This document shows, in pieces, positions 12,571 to 24,415 of a DNA stretch of 64,000 nucleotides; positions within the stretch are counted from its first letter, which is position 1; every line of letters begins with the position of its first letter. The position numbers and the translations under genes are program-made. The notes beneath the pieces were generated by a model that saw nothing but the letters and a program-made list of their open reading frames with translations, was not told where the DNA came from and ran no database searches. Source of the stretch: Cocos nucifera (Eukaryota; Streptophyta; Magnoliopsida; Arecales; Arecaceae); the NCBI GenBank assembly GCA_006176705.1, contig QRFJ01002491.1:62001-126000 (forward strand), read 5' to 3'.

Positions 12571-13801
12571 GTTATTTTATGGTATTCACATTTTGCTCGA
12601 TATTAAAAAGTAGATACATTAATATATAACTGATAAAGACCGTTAATAAGGAAACCACTTGCAATTTTATTTCTTTTATAAAGAAAGTTATAATGGTTCT
12701 TAAGAAAACTAATTGCATAGCCTTCTAATGCAAGGCAAGAAATAGAAATCAAATTTCTGTTTGCTATAGGTACATAATAACAGTCTTTTAATACTAAGTC
12801 TAAATCAGATGGTAGTCGAGAGGGTATATTCTCATGGCCACGGCAGCAACTCTTGCTCCATTTTCAATGTGTATGATCATCTCACAATCCCTCAGCCTCT
12901 TGCTATCCTCAAGATCCTGCATGGAAGTACATAAATGAACACTAGAATCAAAGTCAAGCAACCAACTGGATGCAGGACCTGCCTCCTTCTTATTCTTCAG
13001 GGTTGCCAGGTAAGTAGGGCAGTTCCACTTCAAGTGGCCGTCATTGTTGCAATAAAAATACATTTCTTTGTCAGTGGCCTTCTTCTTCAACTCTGTCTTT
13101 TTCTTTTTTTCTTCTTCCACCTTCTGCTTTTTCACAGAATTCTTCTTTTCAAAAGACTTTCTCTTAGAAGAAGTCCATTCCATAGCAAGCACCGAGCCTT
13201 TAGAACCTTTCATAGAAAGCTCAGTGGTAACCAGCATGTTCATAAGTTTGGTCAGAGAATTTTGAAGTTTATGCATATGATAGTTCATGATGAACTGTCC
13301 ATATGCATCAGTCAAAGATTACAGAATTATATCATTCTGCAGATCCAAGTCCAACCTCACTCCAAGCTTCTCAAGCTCTTCTAAGTCCTTGATCATCATC
13401 AGAGAATGATCTTGGACTGATTGCCCATCACGCATTTTAGCCTTGAATAGTTGTTTAGTGACTTGATACTTGGCTGCGTGACTCTGTTCATCAAACATCT
13501 CTTGTAGGTGAGCCAACATTTGATGGATAGTCCTGATATGTTCATGTTGGCGCTGAAGTTCATCAGACATCGAGCCCAACATGTAATATCTGGCCTTGTT
13601 ATCTTCATCCATCCATTTTTTAAGAGATGCTCTCTATTCAATGGATGGATGAGCAGGTAAGGTGGGAGGGTCCTGATCCAATACATGAGTTAACTTCTCG
13701 AAATCCAAAATAATTTTGAAGTTCTAGAGCCAATCCTTATAATTGGGTTCAGTCAGTCTATGGGTGTCCAGGATTCGTGCTAGTGGGTTGGATGCAGACA
13801 T
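12571..13801 (-). pseudogene. C2 gag-protease (broken, in-frame deletion)
   Basis: The start is at 13801 (MSASNPLARILDTHRL). Stops occur in the capsid part and at 13319-13321. A 171-residue open stretch (12800-13315) then joins the gag C-terminus to the protease. It holds a Lys-rich linker, the zinc knuckle YCNNDGHLKWNCP (first Cys replaced by Tyr) and the protease site SSWLLDFDSSVHLC. Compared with C1, about 15 residues between knuckle and protease are missing without loss of frame. The catalytic Asp region reads LDFDSS rather than LDTGAS. Confidence 0.83.
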
Positions 13802-15666
13802 TTTTCTGTAGAGAGTCAAAGTTTCTAGTTAGATATTATAATTAAGACTTAACCAATTTATTTAGAATTTTAATTTTTAAATAAATTAGCTTCCACTATT
13901 TTCTCGGATCCCTACACTCTCTTTATAGAGATGCAAAAATCTCCATGATTAATGATTTCTAGTGGGTGGTGTGATCCCACCAACGACTCATCACCTCACC
14001 TAATAGTTATTGGTGATGGGTTAGCTAATGAGTGAACAACTTTTGTTCAATGATTCTCTAATCATGGTGCACCCAAACTTGGTCTCTAATTCATGAATCT
14101 CATCGTGCTTAGAATATTGATCCACTCCTTAGTTAAGTCAGACCCATCATTTGCATAGATTGGATTCCTAATTGAGTCTCTCACCGTATCGAGAATATTG
14201 AGTCCAATCCATCCTCCAGCCCATAGAATTCAATGCCTAATAGAGATGGTTGCATCTTTTTGGTGCAATTGAACCACTGTAACTAGTTGAGAACAATCAA
14301 CTCCGAAAAGAGCCCACACATCTACAATGGTGGAAGACCTTAGACTTAATCTTTTCTTAGGGAGATTTGACTTAGGTCTCATTAAACTAGACTTGACATA
14401 GTCATAACCATTATAACTAACCTAGTAGCATGGGTTAGCTCGGATTATTGATCACCTCAGATCAGAACTAAGTCAACAAACATGGTCAAGTAAGTGAGAC
14501 TAGTGGAAGGGATATGCCATTAACTCGACAAAAATGCATTCGAGTTGAGTAGCTCCCAATTAAAAACCTATCGGTCGTATCTGCCAAACTTATCTTAGAC
14601 ACCAAATTATTGAGCTAGAACCAATCAAGTTAGCCTACAATCCAGACTCTAACCACTGAGCCTAATTAGGTCTTAGCTTGATTGATCACTCACATGACTC
14701 GATCTTGACCCAGACTTAATCCTATTAGGCTGGTCAATTTAAACACTTTTGATCCCATCTAACCAACTCTTGATTTGATTTGATCAACCGCTTAGACCTA
14801 ATTGAGCTACCCAAGTCCGAACCCAATATTATGAATATATCTTAAATATGAAATTCTTAATTTTAGATCTAATTAATATTTTATAATCTTAATTCTTAAT
14901 TAAGTTAGGGTTCACAAATAAAACATGTAAATAAAATCCTAGGATTTCAGGATCTAGAATTTTGCAGAAAGTAAGTTCTTGATTTTTAATTAAGGACGAA
15001 TGCACAGCACTCCTATACATCATAAGAACATCCCATCGAATGGAAGGAGTGGGCATTTAAATCTCATTTTATTCTTATGACCGGACGGCCAAGCGGAATG
15101 CCTTAATCAGAAATATAAATCTACAAAACTAATTAGATCTACATCGTACATCTCATATGTAAAATTGATCTAACGAAATACATGTTTTGCATATATCTCA
15201 TGTATCATGTCATGTATATTTTTTAGATCTTAAATATCTCATAATTATCTAAAAAATTTGATTTAAATTGATAACATCAAAATAAATTCTAATCTAGATA
15301 ATTATGTAAAACTATTCTACAACTAGTCTAAACATGCATTCATCATATCTCATATGATCTAAAAATTAAATAATTTTTTTTTCTATTTTTTTAGATTTTA
15401 TTATAATATTTATAATCATCAAAAAATAAAAAAATAAATAAATCTAAAATCATAATATAATAAAAATAAATCATTATTATGCAAGACTATGTATAGAACT
15501 ATTCTATTTTATAACTAGTCATGCATATTGTAGAACTTAGATCTATATTATTTAATTTTAATTTTTTTAATTTTAGATCTAATCATATCTCATGTGAAAT
15601 ATAAAATCATCAAATTATTATATTAAAATAAATTAAAAATTAGATCTAAATAATTTAGAGAACCTG
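13802..15666 (-). other. C2 long 5' leader
   Basis: Non-coding, collinear with the C1 leader. It is AT-rich toward the LTR and has no supported gene. Confidence 0.72.
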
Positions 15667-15678
15667 GCTCTGATACTA
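15667..15678 (-). other. Primer binding site of C2
   Basis: The minus strand reads TAGTATCAGAGC, one change from the tRNA-Met-complementary TGGTATCAGAGC. It lies two bases from the LTR_c boundary at 15681. Confidence 0.82.
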
Positions 15679-15680
15679 AT

Positions 15681-17416
15681 TGAAGGGAAAATCCTAATTT
15701 TTTGAATTAGGTTCGTTTAGATCTGATCGGATCAAGAGAGATATTTCAAAAAAAAATTTTAGATATCTAGATCAGATCTAAGATATTTTAAATCTAATTT
15801 TATAAATTTAATAAATAAAAATAAAAATAAATTAAATCTGATTTAATTATACCTTGATGCTGGGTAATCAAATTATCCTTTGATGATCTTGTTAATTGCC
15901 TGAGGTTCTGGATCTAGCGACACAAGCGCCTGGCCTCTACCGGTATCTACTCGAACTAGATCTAGAGATCTTCTTCTTCTTTATCACTTTTCCAAAAATT
16001 TGATCTAAATTTAATTAGGAGGATCTTCAAAACTTCTTTCAAAGATCTGCTATCGTTTCTACAGCAGTGCTGCTTTCTTCTTTTCTCGTCAGCTTTTTCT
16101 TTTCTAGATCGCACCAAATTAGAGCCCAACTTTTCTTAGGCATGGGGAGGAGAGAGAGGATTAGAAGATGGCATAAAGGAGGAAGAGGGGCAGCCTTGGG
16201 ACATGGGCTAAGAGAGAACTCCATCAAAGCTGGGCGCAGATAGGGTTTATATAGACCCTGCTACGCCATGCAGTGCCACATCATCCCGGCCAATCATGTT
16301 GCTTCGCATGATCAAATCTAAATTTGATTGATGGGATGACATCACCTGATCCAATCAGATGAGAGTCCCACTAATTCATCCTTAGATGATGCCTAAGATG
16401 GGTCAAAGTTTATAGCTAGGGATCAGCTAAGTAGAATCCAAGAAGCAACTTGGAGTCCCATTCGTATGGGACTCCAAGCGTCCCTATCCATGGGCACACG
16501 CCTCCCTAGGCATGTGCCCCCTCCTTTCTAAAATCTAGCAAGGGGACAAGCCCCTATCTGCTGTCTAATAGGTGCATGACACATGGATAGATGTCCAAGG
16601 GTCAAAGGTTAACGTTTGACCAAAGTCAAAAGATAAGAATTAGTAGGTGACGAAAAATCATAGGTGTTGTCTCAAATTTATCTCATAAATTAAGATAACC
16701 CTTTTCTAATCTAAACAAGCTCCAGTCAGACCAAGTAAAGGAACCTGAGAGAGCACAAACTCATTTGGCTCAGTCGAGACAACTTTTAATGATAGTAGAA
16801 GGAGAACGTTAGGCTCAATCATGTGCTAGCACGATTTTCTTGAACCTAATTGAATCTAATTCAAATCAATTAAACTGGATTAATCCAATTGATGATATCC
16901 AGATCCAAACCCTTGTTTGTGTGATTCAGTTAGGTTCAATTCTATATGATAATGGGATATGTCGCGATCTCTATCATCGACATCATCGAAACTCCTTTTG
17001 ATGGATCAGAACTCTTCTGATTCAGACAACTAGAATGATCGATCATCTAAATCATTCTAATTGCTCCCAAAATCCACCAGTAACACCTAGCAGTATATGG
17101 TGGCAACCCATCAAATTAAAAATGAATCTCTTGGTGTAGCTACTTGTGTGATTAAGTTCTTCTATCTTGAGCTCCGATCATATTAGAGTTAAGGTGAACT
17201 CGTCAAACCCTAATTTCTATCATATAATTTAATCATTCGATTCAAGTCCGATGTGAAAACCTTAATAGAAACTCTTTCTATTATTTCACTCTGCTATGGC
17301 CATGGGCTTATGGACTTGATTCTTATGATTATCATAGAGCTGCTCCTCATCCATCGAGGTAGATAGATTCCTTCTTGGTGCAATCCAATTCCTACAATGA
17401 ACATGCTATAGCCAAC
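15681..17416 (-). repeat. Angela-like LTR_c, U5-side segment
   Basis: It starts TGAAGGG (complement of the LTR end CCCTTCA) next to the C2 primer site and is interrupted at 17417 by the Athila-type insertion. The 5 bp before the insertion (17412-17416) are CCAAC. It contains a perfect hairpin with 13-bp arms at 16449-16461 and 16466-16478, and a TATA-like element near 16240-16258. With 28628-29174 it makes an LTR of about 2.28 kb. Confidence 0.9.
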
Positions 17417-19036
17417 TGATAAACATCATAAATTAACCAATAAAAGTATTAATTTATCAATTAATTAATATTAATTTTTAATAATTAATAATCAATTTAT
17501 ATATAATTTTTAAAAAATTCATATTTTTATTAATTAAAAAATTAATTAAAAAATAATAAAAATTAATAAAAATTAAAAAATAAAATTTTATTATCATTAG
17601 AAAGAGCTCATTTTTCTGATCACAACGAAATAAATTTCAAGTAAAACGGAGCTAAAATGAAAAAGATATGAATTTATAAAAAAATATAAAATAAATAAAA
17701 ATTAAATAAAAAAGAAAAACGGCTCAGTCGGCTCCGCAAGCCGAGCCACCAAGCCAAGCCGAGCCATCAAGCCGACTCAGCCGTTAAAGCCATCAGCCGG
17801 TCCACGATCCAGGCGTGGACCGCCAGCTCAGCAAATTCCGGCGAATCAGAGATTGCCACGTGGTGGACCTAGACCCCTTAAGGGTCTACAGAAATTTATC
17901 GCGGCTCACAAGGGTAATTCAGTCTTTTCGTCCGACAACAGCGGCGCTGATTGGTTGCGGTGTGCGGTGCGGCCGGTCCACGCGGTCCATGGGAACAGTT
18001 ATTGCGCGATCGGACGGATGTGGTTGTTTGCGGTCAGGATCGGACGGCTGTGGTTGCTTCCGAATTTTATTCAGATACAAACATCACGCGGATCACCATC
18101 GGACGGCAGCGCTCGATCCAGGCGATGATCCGACGGTCCAGAACGCTGCCGGCGGCGATCAAGACTCCCGAAGCGCGATTTGCGGCCAGATTTCCTCGAT
18201 CAAGCGCGATCCAACGGCCAGAATTTAATTCAACCCGATCTGAGCTTATCTGCATCCGATTTTGATGATTTTTGGACCATTGGATTCCTATTGAACGGCT
18301 GGATTTTATCAGATTTATCAGAGTCGTATCTGAGCTGTTTTGATTCAAATTTCATCCAAATTTATTTGTATTTTGATGATTACAAAGGCATTAGTCCTCA
18401 TATTGCCTTTAGAAAAAATATCCAGCCCTCCTAGCTCTATAAACAAGGATCCCAGGCTATCAAAAATATATATCTCCAATCAAGGTGAAGTTTTGGTATA
18501 GGGCGAAGCCAGGCTATGGGTTAAAGGCTGCTTCGAAGCAACGGATGCTGAGAAGAAGAGCCGAGCTTCTACACCATCTTTCTGCCAATATCGATCCAAG
18601 ATCAGAGATCAGGCTATTTTATTTTATTATCTTTTCTTTTTAAATTTTATGTATTTAAATTCTAAAATTTTAGTTAATAAAAATTTTTATATTTTAATTT
18701 CTTGCTTTTTATTTTTATTGTAATTTAATTTCTGCACTTTAAATTATTGCTTTGCAAGTAGATGCTAAGATCTAACTAGTAGATCTTAGTACCAAGATTT
18801 AAATTCCTGCATCTTTTAATTTTTATTTTCAATCTTCCGACTTTAGTTTTTATTTCAAAATTTAAATCATTTTCTTTTTCTTCTAAAAAAAAAAATCAAA
18901 GATTTCAAAACTAAAAACACTACCTTCCCTGTGGATTCGACCCGACTCACTACTATCTACATTTTTTCAATAATTTTAAAAAGTCAGATTAAACTGATAA
19001 ACACGGTATTTTAACGACAGCACCGCGTTCCTATCA
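17417..19036 (+). repeat. Athila-type LTR, copy A (before the gap)
   Basis: 1620 bp, TGATAAACATC to CCTATCA. It is nearly identical to 21513-23136 and 27008-28622 but carries many private C-to-T and G-to-A changes. Its TATA region reads CTCTATAAACAAGG near 18436, where the other copies have CTCTATAAAAAGG. The open frames in its GC-rich middle are LTR sequence, not genes. Confidence 0.9.
18765..18789. repeat. Conserved hairpin in LTR copy A
   Basis: Perfect 10-bp arms CTAAGATCTA and TAGATCTTAG around ACTAG. The same 25 bp occur at 22864-22888, 28352-28376 and 41982-42006, the last in a much more diverged LTR. Confidence 0.85.
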
Positions 19037-19042
19037 AGTTTT

Positions 19043-19060
19043 TGGCGTCGTTGCCGGGGG
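19043..19060 (+). other. Primer binding site (tRNA-Asp), copy A, mutated
   Basis: It reads TGGCGTCGTTGCCGGGGG, two changes from the copy at 23143-23160. It lies six bases after the LTR end. Confidence 0.8.
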
Positions 19061-19674
19061 AGGCACGGATATTAAATTTTTGATCTCTTTGATTTTTCTA
19101 TAAATAAATTATAAATAAAATTTTTATTTTCTTACTAATTTTTTTTATTATTTTGCAGGAAAAACAAAAAAAACAAAAAGAATCAGAAGTTTTGCCTGGT
19201 GAGATCAATCCTAACCCTAGTTCTCTTCTCTTTTTATTTTATTTATTTATTTATTTTACTTTTAAATTAATTTAAAAAAATATTCATTTAAACCTAATTA
19301 AAAAATCTCATAACAAGATTAGAAATATTAACTGCATCGTATTAGTTTTATTTTTATCTTTATTTTTATTTTTATTTTTTTTTTGGTGATTGCTGGAGGC
19401 AAGGTAAGCCTTTCATAATTTAATTAGTTGCATGCATCTAGTTTAAGTTGCATAAAACCCTTTGAATTTTTTTTTTTCGTGCATATTCATATTAAATCAA
19501 ATTAAGGGCACAACCCAATTAAACAAGATAAGGTGAGGATTTGATCACCCTTCCTTAGCCCACAAACAACCAACCAACATCTTGCATTGACCTAAGCCTT
19601 TAATTTTAAAATCAATTAGACATCAACCCTAGGAACTCGAGCTCAATAGGATAAGGAATTCTAAGAGTTGAACC
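19061..19674 (+). other. Athila-type leader, copy A, cut by the gap
   Basis: Non-coding and low-complexity. It matches 23161-23794 almost base for base and stops abruptly at the N run. Confidence 0.85.
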
Positions 19675-20674
19675 NNNNNNNNNNNNNNNNNNNNNNNNNN
19701 NNNNNNNNNNNNNNNNNNNNNNNNNNNNNNNNNNNNNNNNNNNNNNNNNNNNNNNNNNNNNNNNNNNNNNNNNNNNNNNNNNNNNNNNNNNNNNNNNNNN
19801 NNNNNNNNNNNNNNNNNNNNNNNNNNNNNNNNNNNNNNNNNNNNNNNNNNNNNNNNNNNNNNNNNNNNNNNNNNNNNNNNNNNNNNNNNNNNNNNNNNNN
19901 NNNNNNNNNNNNNNNNNNNNNNNNNNNNNNNNNNNNNNNNNNNNNNNNNNNNNNNNNNNNNNNNNNNNNNNNNNNNNNNNNNNNNNNNNNNNNNNNNNNN
20001 NNNNNNNNNNNNNNNNNNNNNNNNNNNNNNNNNNNNNNNNNNNNNNNNNNNNNNNNNNNNNNNNNNNNNNNNNNNNNNNNNNNNNNNNNNNNNNNNNNNN
20101 NNNNNNNNNNNNNNNNNNNNNNNNNNNNNNNNNNNNNNNNNNNNNNNNNNNNNNNNNNNNNNNNNNNNNNNNNNNNNNNNNNNNNNNNNNNNNNNNNNNN
20201 NNNNNNNNNNNNNNNNNNNNNNNNNNNNNNNNNNNNNNNNNNNNNNNNNNNNNNNNNNNNNNNNNNNNNNNNNNNNNNNNNNNNNNNNNNNNNNNNNNNN
20301 NNNNNNNNNNNNNNNNNNNNNNNNNNNNNNNNNNNNNNNNNNNNNNNNNNNNNNNNNNNNNNNNNNNNNNNNNNNNNNNNNNNNNNNNNNNNNNNNNNNN
20401 NNNNNNNNNNNNNNNNNNNNNNNNNNNNNNNNNNNNNNNNNNNNNNNNNNNNNNNNNNNNNNNNNNNNNNNNNNNNNNNNNNNNNNNNNNNNNNNNNNNN
20501 NNNNNNNNNNNNNNNNNNNNNNNNNNNNNNNNNNNNNNNNNNNNNNNNNNNNNNNNNNNNNNNNNNNNNNNNNNNNNNNNNNNNNNNNNNNNNNNNNNNN
20601 NNNNNNNNNNNNNNNNNNNNNNNNNNNNNNNNNNNNNNNNNNNNNNNNNNNNNNNNNNNNNNNNNNNNNNNNNN
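19675..20674. other. Assembly gap of 1000 N
   Basis: Exactly 1000 N, so a conventional placeholder of unknown true length. Open frames through it are meaningless. Confidence 0.98.
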
Positions 20675-21512
20675 CCCCTCCTTTCTAAAATCTAGCAAGG
20701 GGACAAGCCCCTATCTGCTGTCTAATAGGTGCATGACACATGGATAGATGTCCAAGGGTCAAAGGTTAACGTTTGACCAAAGTCAAAAGATAAGAATTAG
20801 TAGGTGACGAAAAATCATAGGTGTTGTCTCAAATTTATCTCATAAATTAAGATAACCCTTTTCTAATCTAAACAAGCTCCAGTCAGACCAAGTAAAGGAA
20901 CCTGAGAGAGCACAAACTCATTTGGCTCAGTCGAGACAACTTTTAATGATAGTAGAAGGAGAACGTTAGGCTCAATCATGTGCTAGCACGCTTGAACCTA
21001 ATTGAATCTAATTCAAATCAATTAAACTGGATTAATCCAATTGATGATATCCAGATCCAAACCCTTGTTTGTGTGATTCAGTTAGGTTCAATTCTATATG
21101 ATAATGGGATATGTCGCGATCTCTATCATCGACATCATCGAAACTCCTTTCGATGGATCAGAACTCTTCTGATTCAGACAACTAGAATGATCGATCATCT
21201 AAATCATTCTAATTGCTCCCAAAATCCACCAGTGACACCTAGCAGTATATGGTGGCAACCCATCAAAATTAAAAATGAATCTCTTGGTGTAGCTACTTGT
21301 GTGATTAAGTTCTTCTATCTTGAGCTCCGATCAGATTAGGGTTAAGGTGAACTCGTCAAACCCTAATTTCTATCATATGATTTAATCATTCGATTCAAGT
21401 CCGATGTGAAAACCTTAATAGAAACTCTTTCTATTATTTCACTCTGCTATGGCCATGGGCTTATGGACTTGATTCCATAGCGAGGTAGATAGATGGTGTG
21501 GCTATAGCCAAC
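20675..21512 (-). repeat. Second copy of the LTR_c flank after the gap
   Basis: Matches 16518-17416 with small differences, including a ~50-bp loss just before the end and a 5-bp loss near 20990. It ends in the same target sequence CCAAC (21508-21512) before the Athila-type LTR. It therefore repeats the host LTR as well as the insertion junction. Confidence 0.9.
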
Positions 21513-23136
21513 TGATAAACATCATAAATTCACCAATAAAAGTATTAATTTATCAATTAATTTATATTAATTTTTAATAATTAATAATCAATTTATATAT
21601 AATTTTTGAAAAATTCATATTTTTATTAATTAAAAAATTAATTAAAAAATAATAAAAATTAATAAAAATTAAAAAATAAAATTTTATTATCAATAGAAAG
21701 AGCTCATTTTTCTGATCACAACGAAATAAATTTCAAGTAAAACGGAGCTAAAATGAAAAAGATATGAATTTTTAAAAATATAAAATAAATAAAAATTAAA
21801 TAAAAAAGAAAACGGCTCAGCCGGCTCCGCAAGCCGAGCCACCAAGCCAAGCCGAGCCATCAAGCCGACTCAGCCGTTGAAGCCATCAGCCGGTCCACGA
21901 TCCAGGCGTGGACCGCCAGCTCAGCAAATTCCGGCGAATCAGAGATTGCCACGTGGTGGACCTAGACCCCTTAAGGGTCTACAGAAATTTATCGCGGCTC
22001 ACAAGGGTAATTCAGTCTTTTCGTCCGACAACAGCGGCGCTGATTGGTTGCGGTGTGCGGTGCGGCCGGTCCACGCGGTCCATGGGAACAGTTATTGCGC
22101 GATCGGACGGATGTGGTTGTTTGCGGTCAGGATCGGACGGCTGTGGTTGCTTCCGAATTTTATTCAGATACAAACATCACGCGGATCACCATCGGACGGC
22201 AGCGCTCGATCCAGGCGATGATCCGACGGTCCAGAACGCTGCCGGCGGCGATCAAGACTCCCGAAGCGCGATTTGCGGCCAGATTTCCTCGATCAAGCGC
22301 GATCCAACGGCCAGAATTTAATCCGACCCGATCTGAGCTTATCTGCATCCGATTTTGATGATTTTTGGACCGTTGGATTCCTGTTGAACGGCTGGATTTT
22401 ATCAGATTTATCAGAGTCGTATCTGAGCTATTTTGATTCAAATTTTCATCCGAATTTCTTTGTATTTTGATGATTACAAAGGCATTAGTCCCATATTGCC
22501 TTTAGAAAAAATATCCAGCCCTCCTAGCTCTATAAAAAGGACCCCAGGCCATCAGAAATCAATATCTCCGATCAAGGTGAAGCTTTGGTACAGGGCGAAG
22601 CCAGGCTATGGGTTAAAGGCTGCTTCGAAGCAACGGGTGCCGAGAAGAAGAGCCGAGCTTCTACACCATCTTTCTGCCAATGCCGATCCAAGATCAGAGA
22701 TCAGGCTATTTTATTTTATTATCTTTTCTTTTTAAATTTTATGTATTTAAATTCTAAAATTTTAAGTTAATAAAAATTTTTTTTTGCATTTTAATTTCTT
22801 GCTTTTTATTTTTATTGTAATTTAATTTCTGCACTTTAATTATTATTGCTTTGCAAGTAGATGCTAAGATCTAACTAGTAGATCTTAGTACCAAGTTTAA
22901 ATTCCTGCATCTTTTAATTTTTATTTTCAATTTTCCGACTTCACTTTTGATTTCAAAACTCTAAATCTTTTTTCTTTTTCTTCTAAAAAAAAAATCAAAG
23001 ATTTCAAATCTAAAAACACTACCTTCCCTGTGGATTCGACCCGACTCACTACTATCTACGCAATTTTCAATGATTTTAAGAAGTCGGATTAAACTGATAA
23101 ACACGGTGTCTTAACGACAGCATCGCGTTCCTATCA
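21513..23136 (+). repeat. Athila-type 5' LTR, copy B
   Basis: 1624 bp, TGATAAACATC to CCTATCA. TATA-like CTCTATAAAAAGG near 22528-22540. The hairpin of 18765 recurs at 22864-22888. The GC-rich middle carries several short GATCGGACGG-like motifs. It is directly followed by the tRNA-Asp primer site. Confidence 0.9.
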
Positions 23137-23142
23137 AGTTTT

Positions 23143-23160
23143 TGGCGCCGTTGCCGGGGA
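23143..23160 (+). other. Primer binding site (tRNA-Asp)
   Basis: TGGCGCCGTTGCCGGGGA is complementary to the 3' end (with CCA) of plant tRNA-Asp. This primer is usual in Athila-group Ty3/gypsy elements. Confidence 0.88.
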
Positions 23161-24415
23161 AGGCACGGATATTAAATTTTTGATTCTCTTTGATTTTTCT
23201 ATAAATTAAATTATAAATAAAATTTTTAATTTTCTTACTAATTTTTTTTATTTATTTTGTAGGAAAAAAAAAAAAACAAGAAAGAATCAGAAGTTTTGCC
23301 TGGTGAGATCAATCCTAACCCTAGTTCTCTTTTCTTTTTATTTTATTTATTTATTTATTTTATTTTTAAATTAATTTAAAAAAATATTCATTTAAACCTA
23401 ATTAAAAAATCTCATGATAAGATTAGAAACCCTAACTGTTTAGAGCATGCATCATATTAGTTTTATTTTTATTTTATTTTTATTTTTATTTTTTTTTGGT
23501 GATTGCTGGAGGCAAGGTAAGCCTTTCAGAATTCAATTAGTTGCATGCATCTAGTTTAAATTGCATAAAACCCTTTGATTGAATTTTTTTTTTTTTCGTG
23601 CATATTCATATTAAATCAAATTAAGGGCACAACCCAATTAAACAAGATAAGGTGGGGATTTGATCACCCTTCCTTAGCCCACAAACAACCAACCAAGCAT
23701 CCTGCATTGACCTAAGCCTTTAATTTTAAAATCAATTAGACATCAACCCTAGGAACTCGAGCTCAATAGGACAAGGAATCCTAAGAGTTGAACCGGGTTA
23801 GGATAAGTCAATTTGACTGGTGTCTAGGAAAGTGGTTCAGGGACGATTGGGCCCGAAGGAAGGTGGTTTCTAATTGGTTCCGTTCGCTTACCTGGCCAAG
23901 CACAATTGGTGTCTAAGGCAAGCAACGGGGGGACTCCCACCGACCTTACACTTACCTGGCTAGTTGATTGGCTAATCCTACACTTGGAGGGCTTGAAGGT
24001 GACCTTGGCAGTTAGGAGCTGTCTAGATCTAGGATAACCCTTAGTCAGGATTGATTGACCAACTTGATTGCTAACCAACATTAAATCTAATTAAACCTTA
24101 ATTCTTCTCTTTCTTCTTAGTTCTAGGACTCCTTAGGACCTCTTCTTTAGAACTCTTCTTTCTTTCTTTTTCTTACTCCTCTAAAAATAAAATAAAAATA
24201 AAATAAAATAAAAATTAAACTAACTAAAAATTAATAATTAAATTAAATTAAATTAAATTAAAATTAATAAATAAAAATAATTAAAAAAATTAATTTTTAA
24301 TATAATAAAATAATAATAATAATAATAAATAAAAAAAATATTCTAAAAATTTTTAAACCATACATTAGGGTTACACTAATACATGCATGGTAGGAAATCG
24401 CTTTTTCTGATTTAG
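23161..24415 (+). other. Leader of the Athila-type element
   Basis: Non-coding and AT-rich, with simple-sequence tracts at 24184-24345 (AAAAT, TTAAA and ATA units). No supported gene. Confidence 0.75.

Larger units (their letters stand above)
10675..15680 (-). mobile_element. C2: internal region of Angela-like copia, with internal deletions
   Basis: The layout matches C1 but is about 830 bp shorter. About 0.78 kb spanning the integrase C-terminus and start of RT is missing at about 11880, and about 50 bp between gag and protease is missing near 12970. The primer site at 15667-15678 reads TAGTATCAGAGC (one change). Gag, protease and the remaining integrase all lie in one minus-strand frame, broken only by stops. 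Confidence 0.87.

Noticed and set aside
17815..18434. Overlapping frames of 91-137 codons in a GC-rich stretch, repeated at 21877-22735 and 27372-28229
   Set aside because: They lie inside the three copies of the Athila-type LTR, overlap in several frames and on both strands, and are conserved only because the LTRs are nearly identical.
19661..20747. Long frames across the N run
   Set aside because: Artefact of translating unknown bases.
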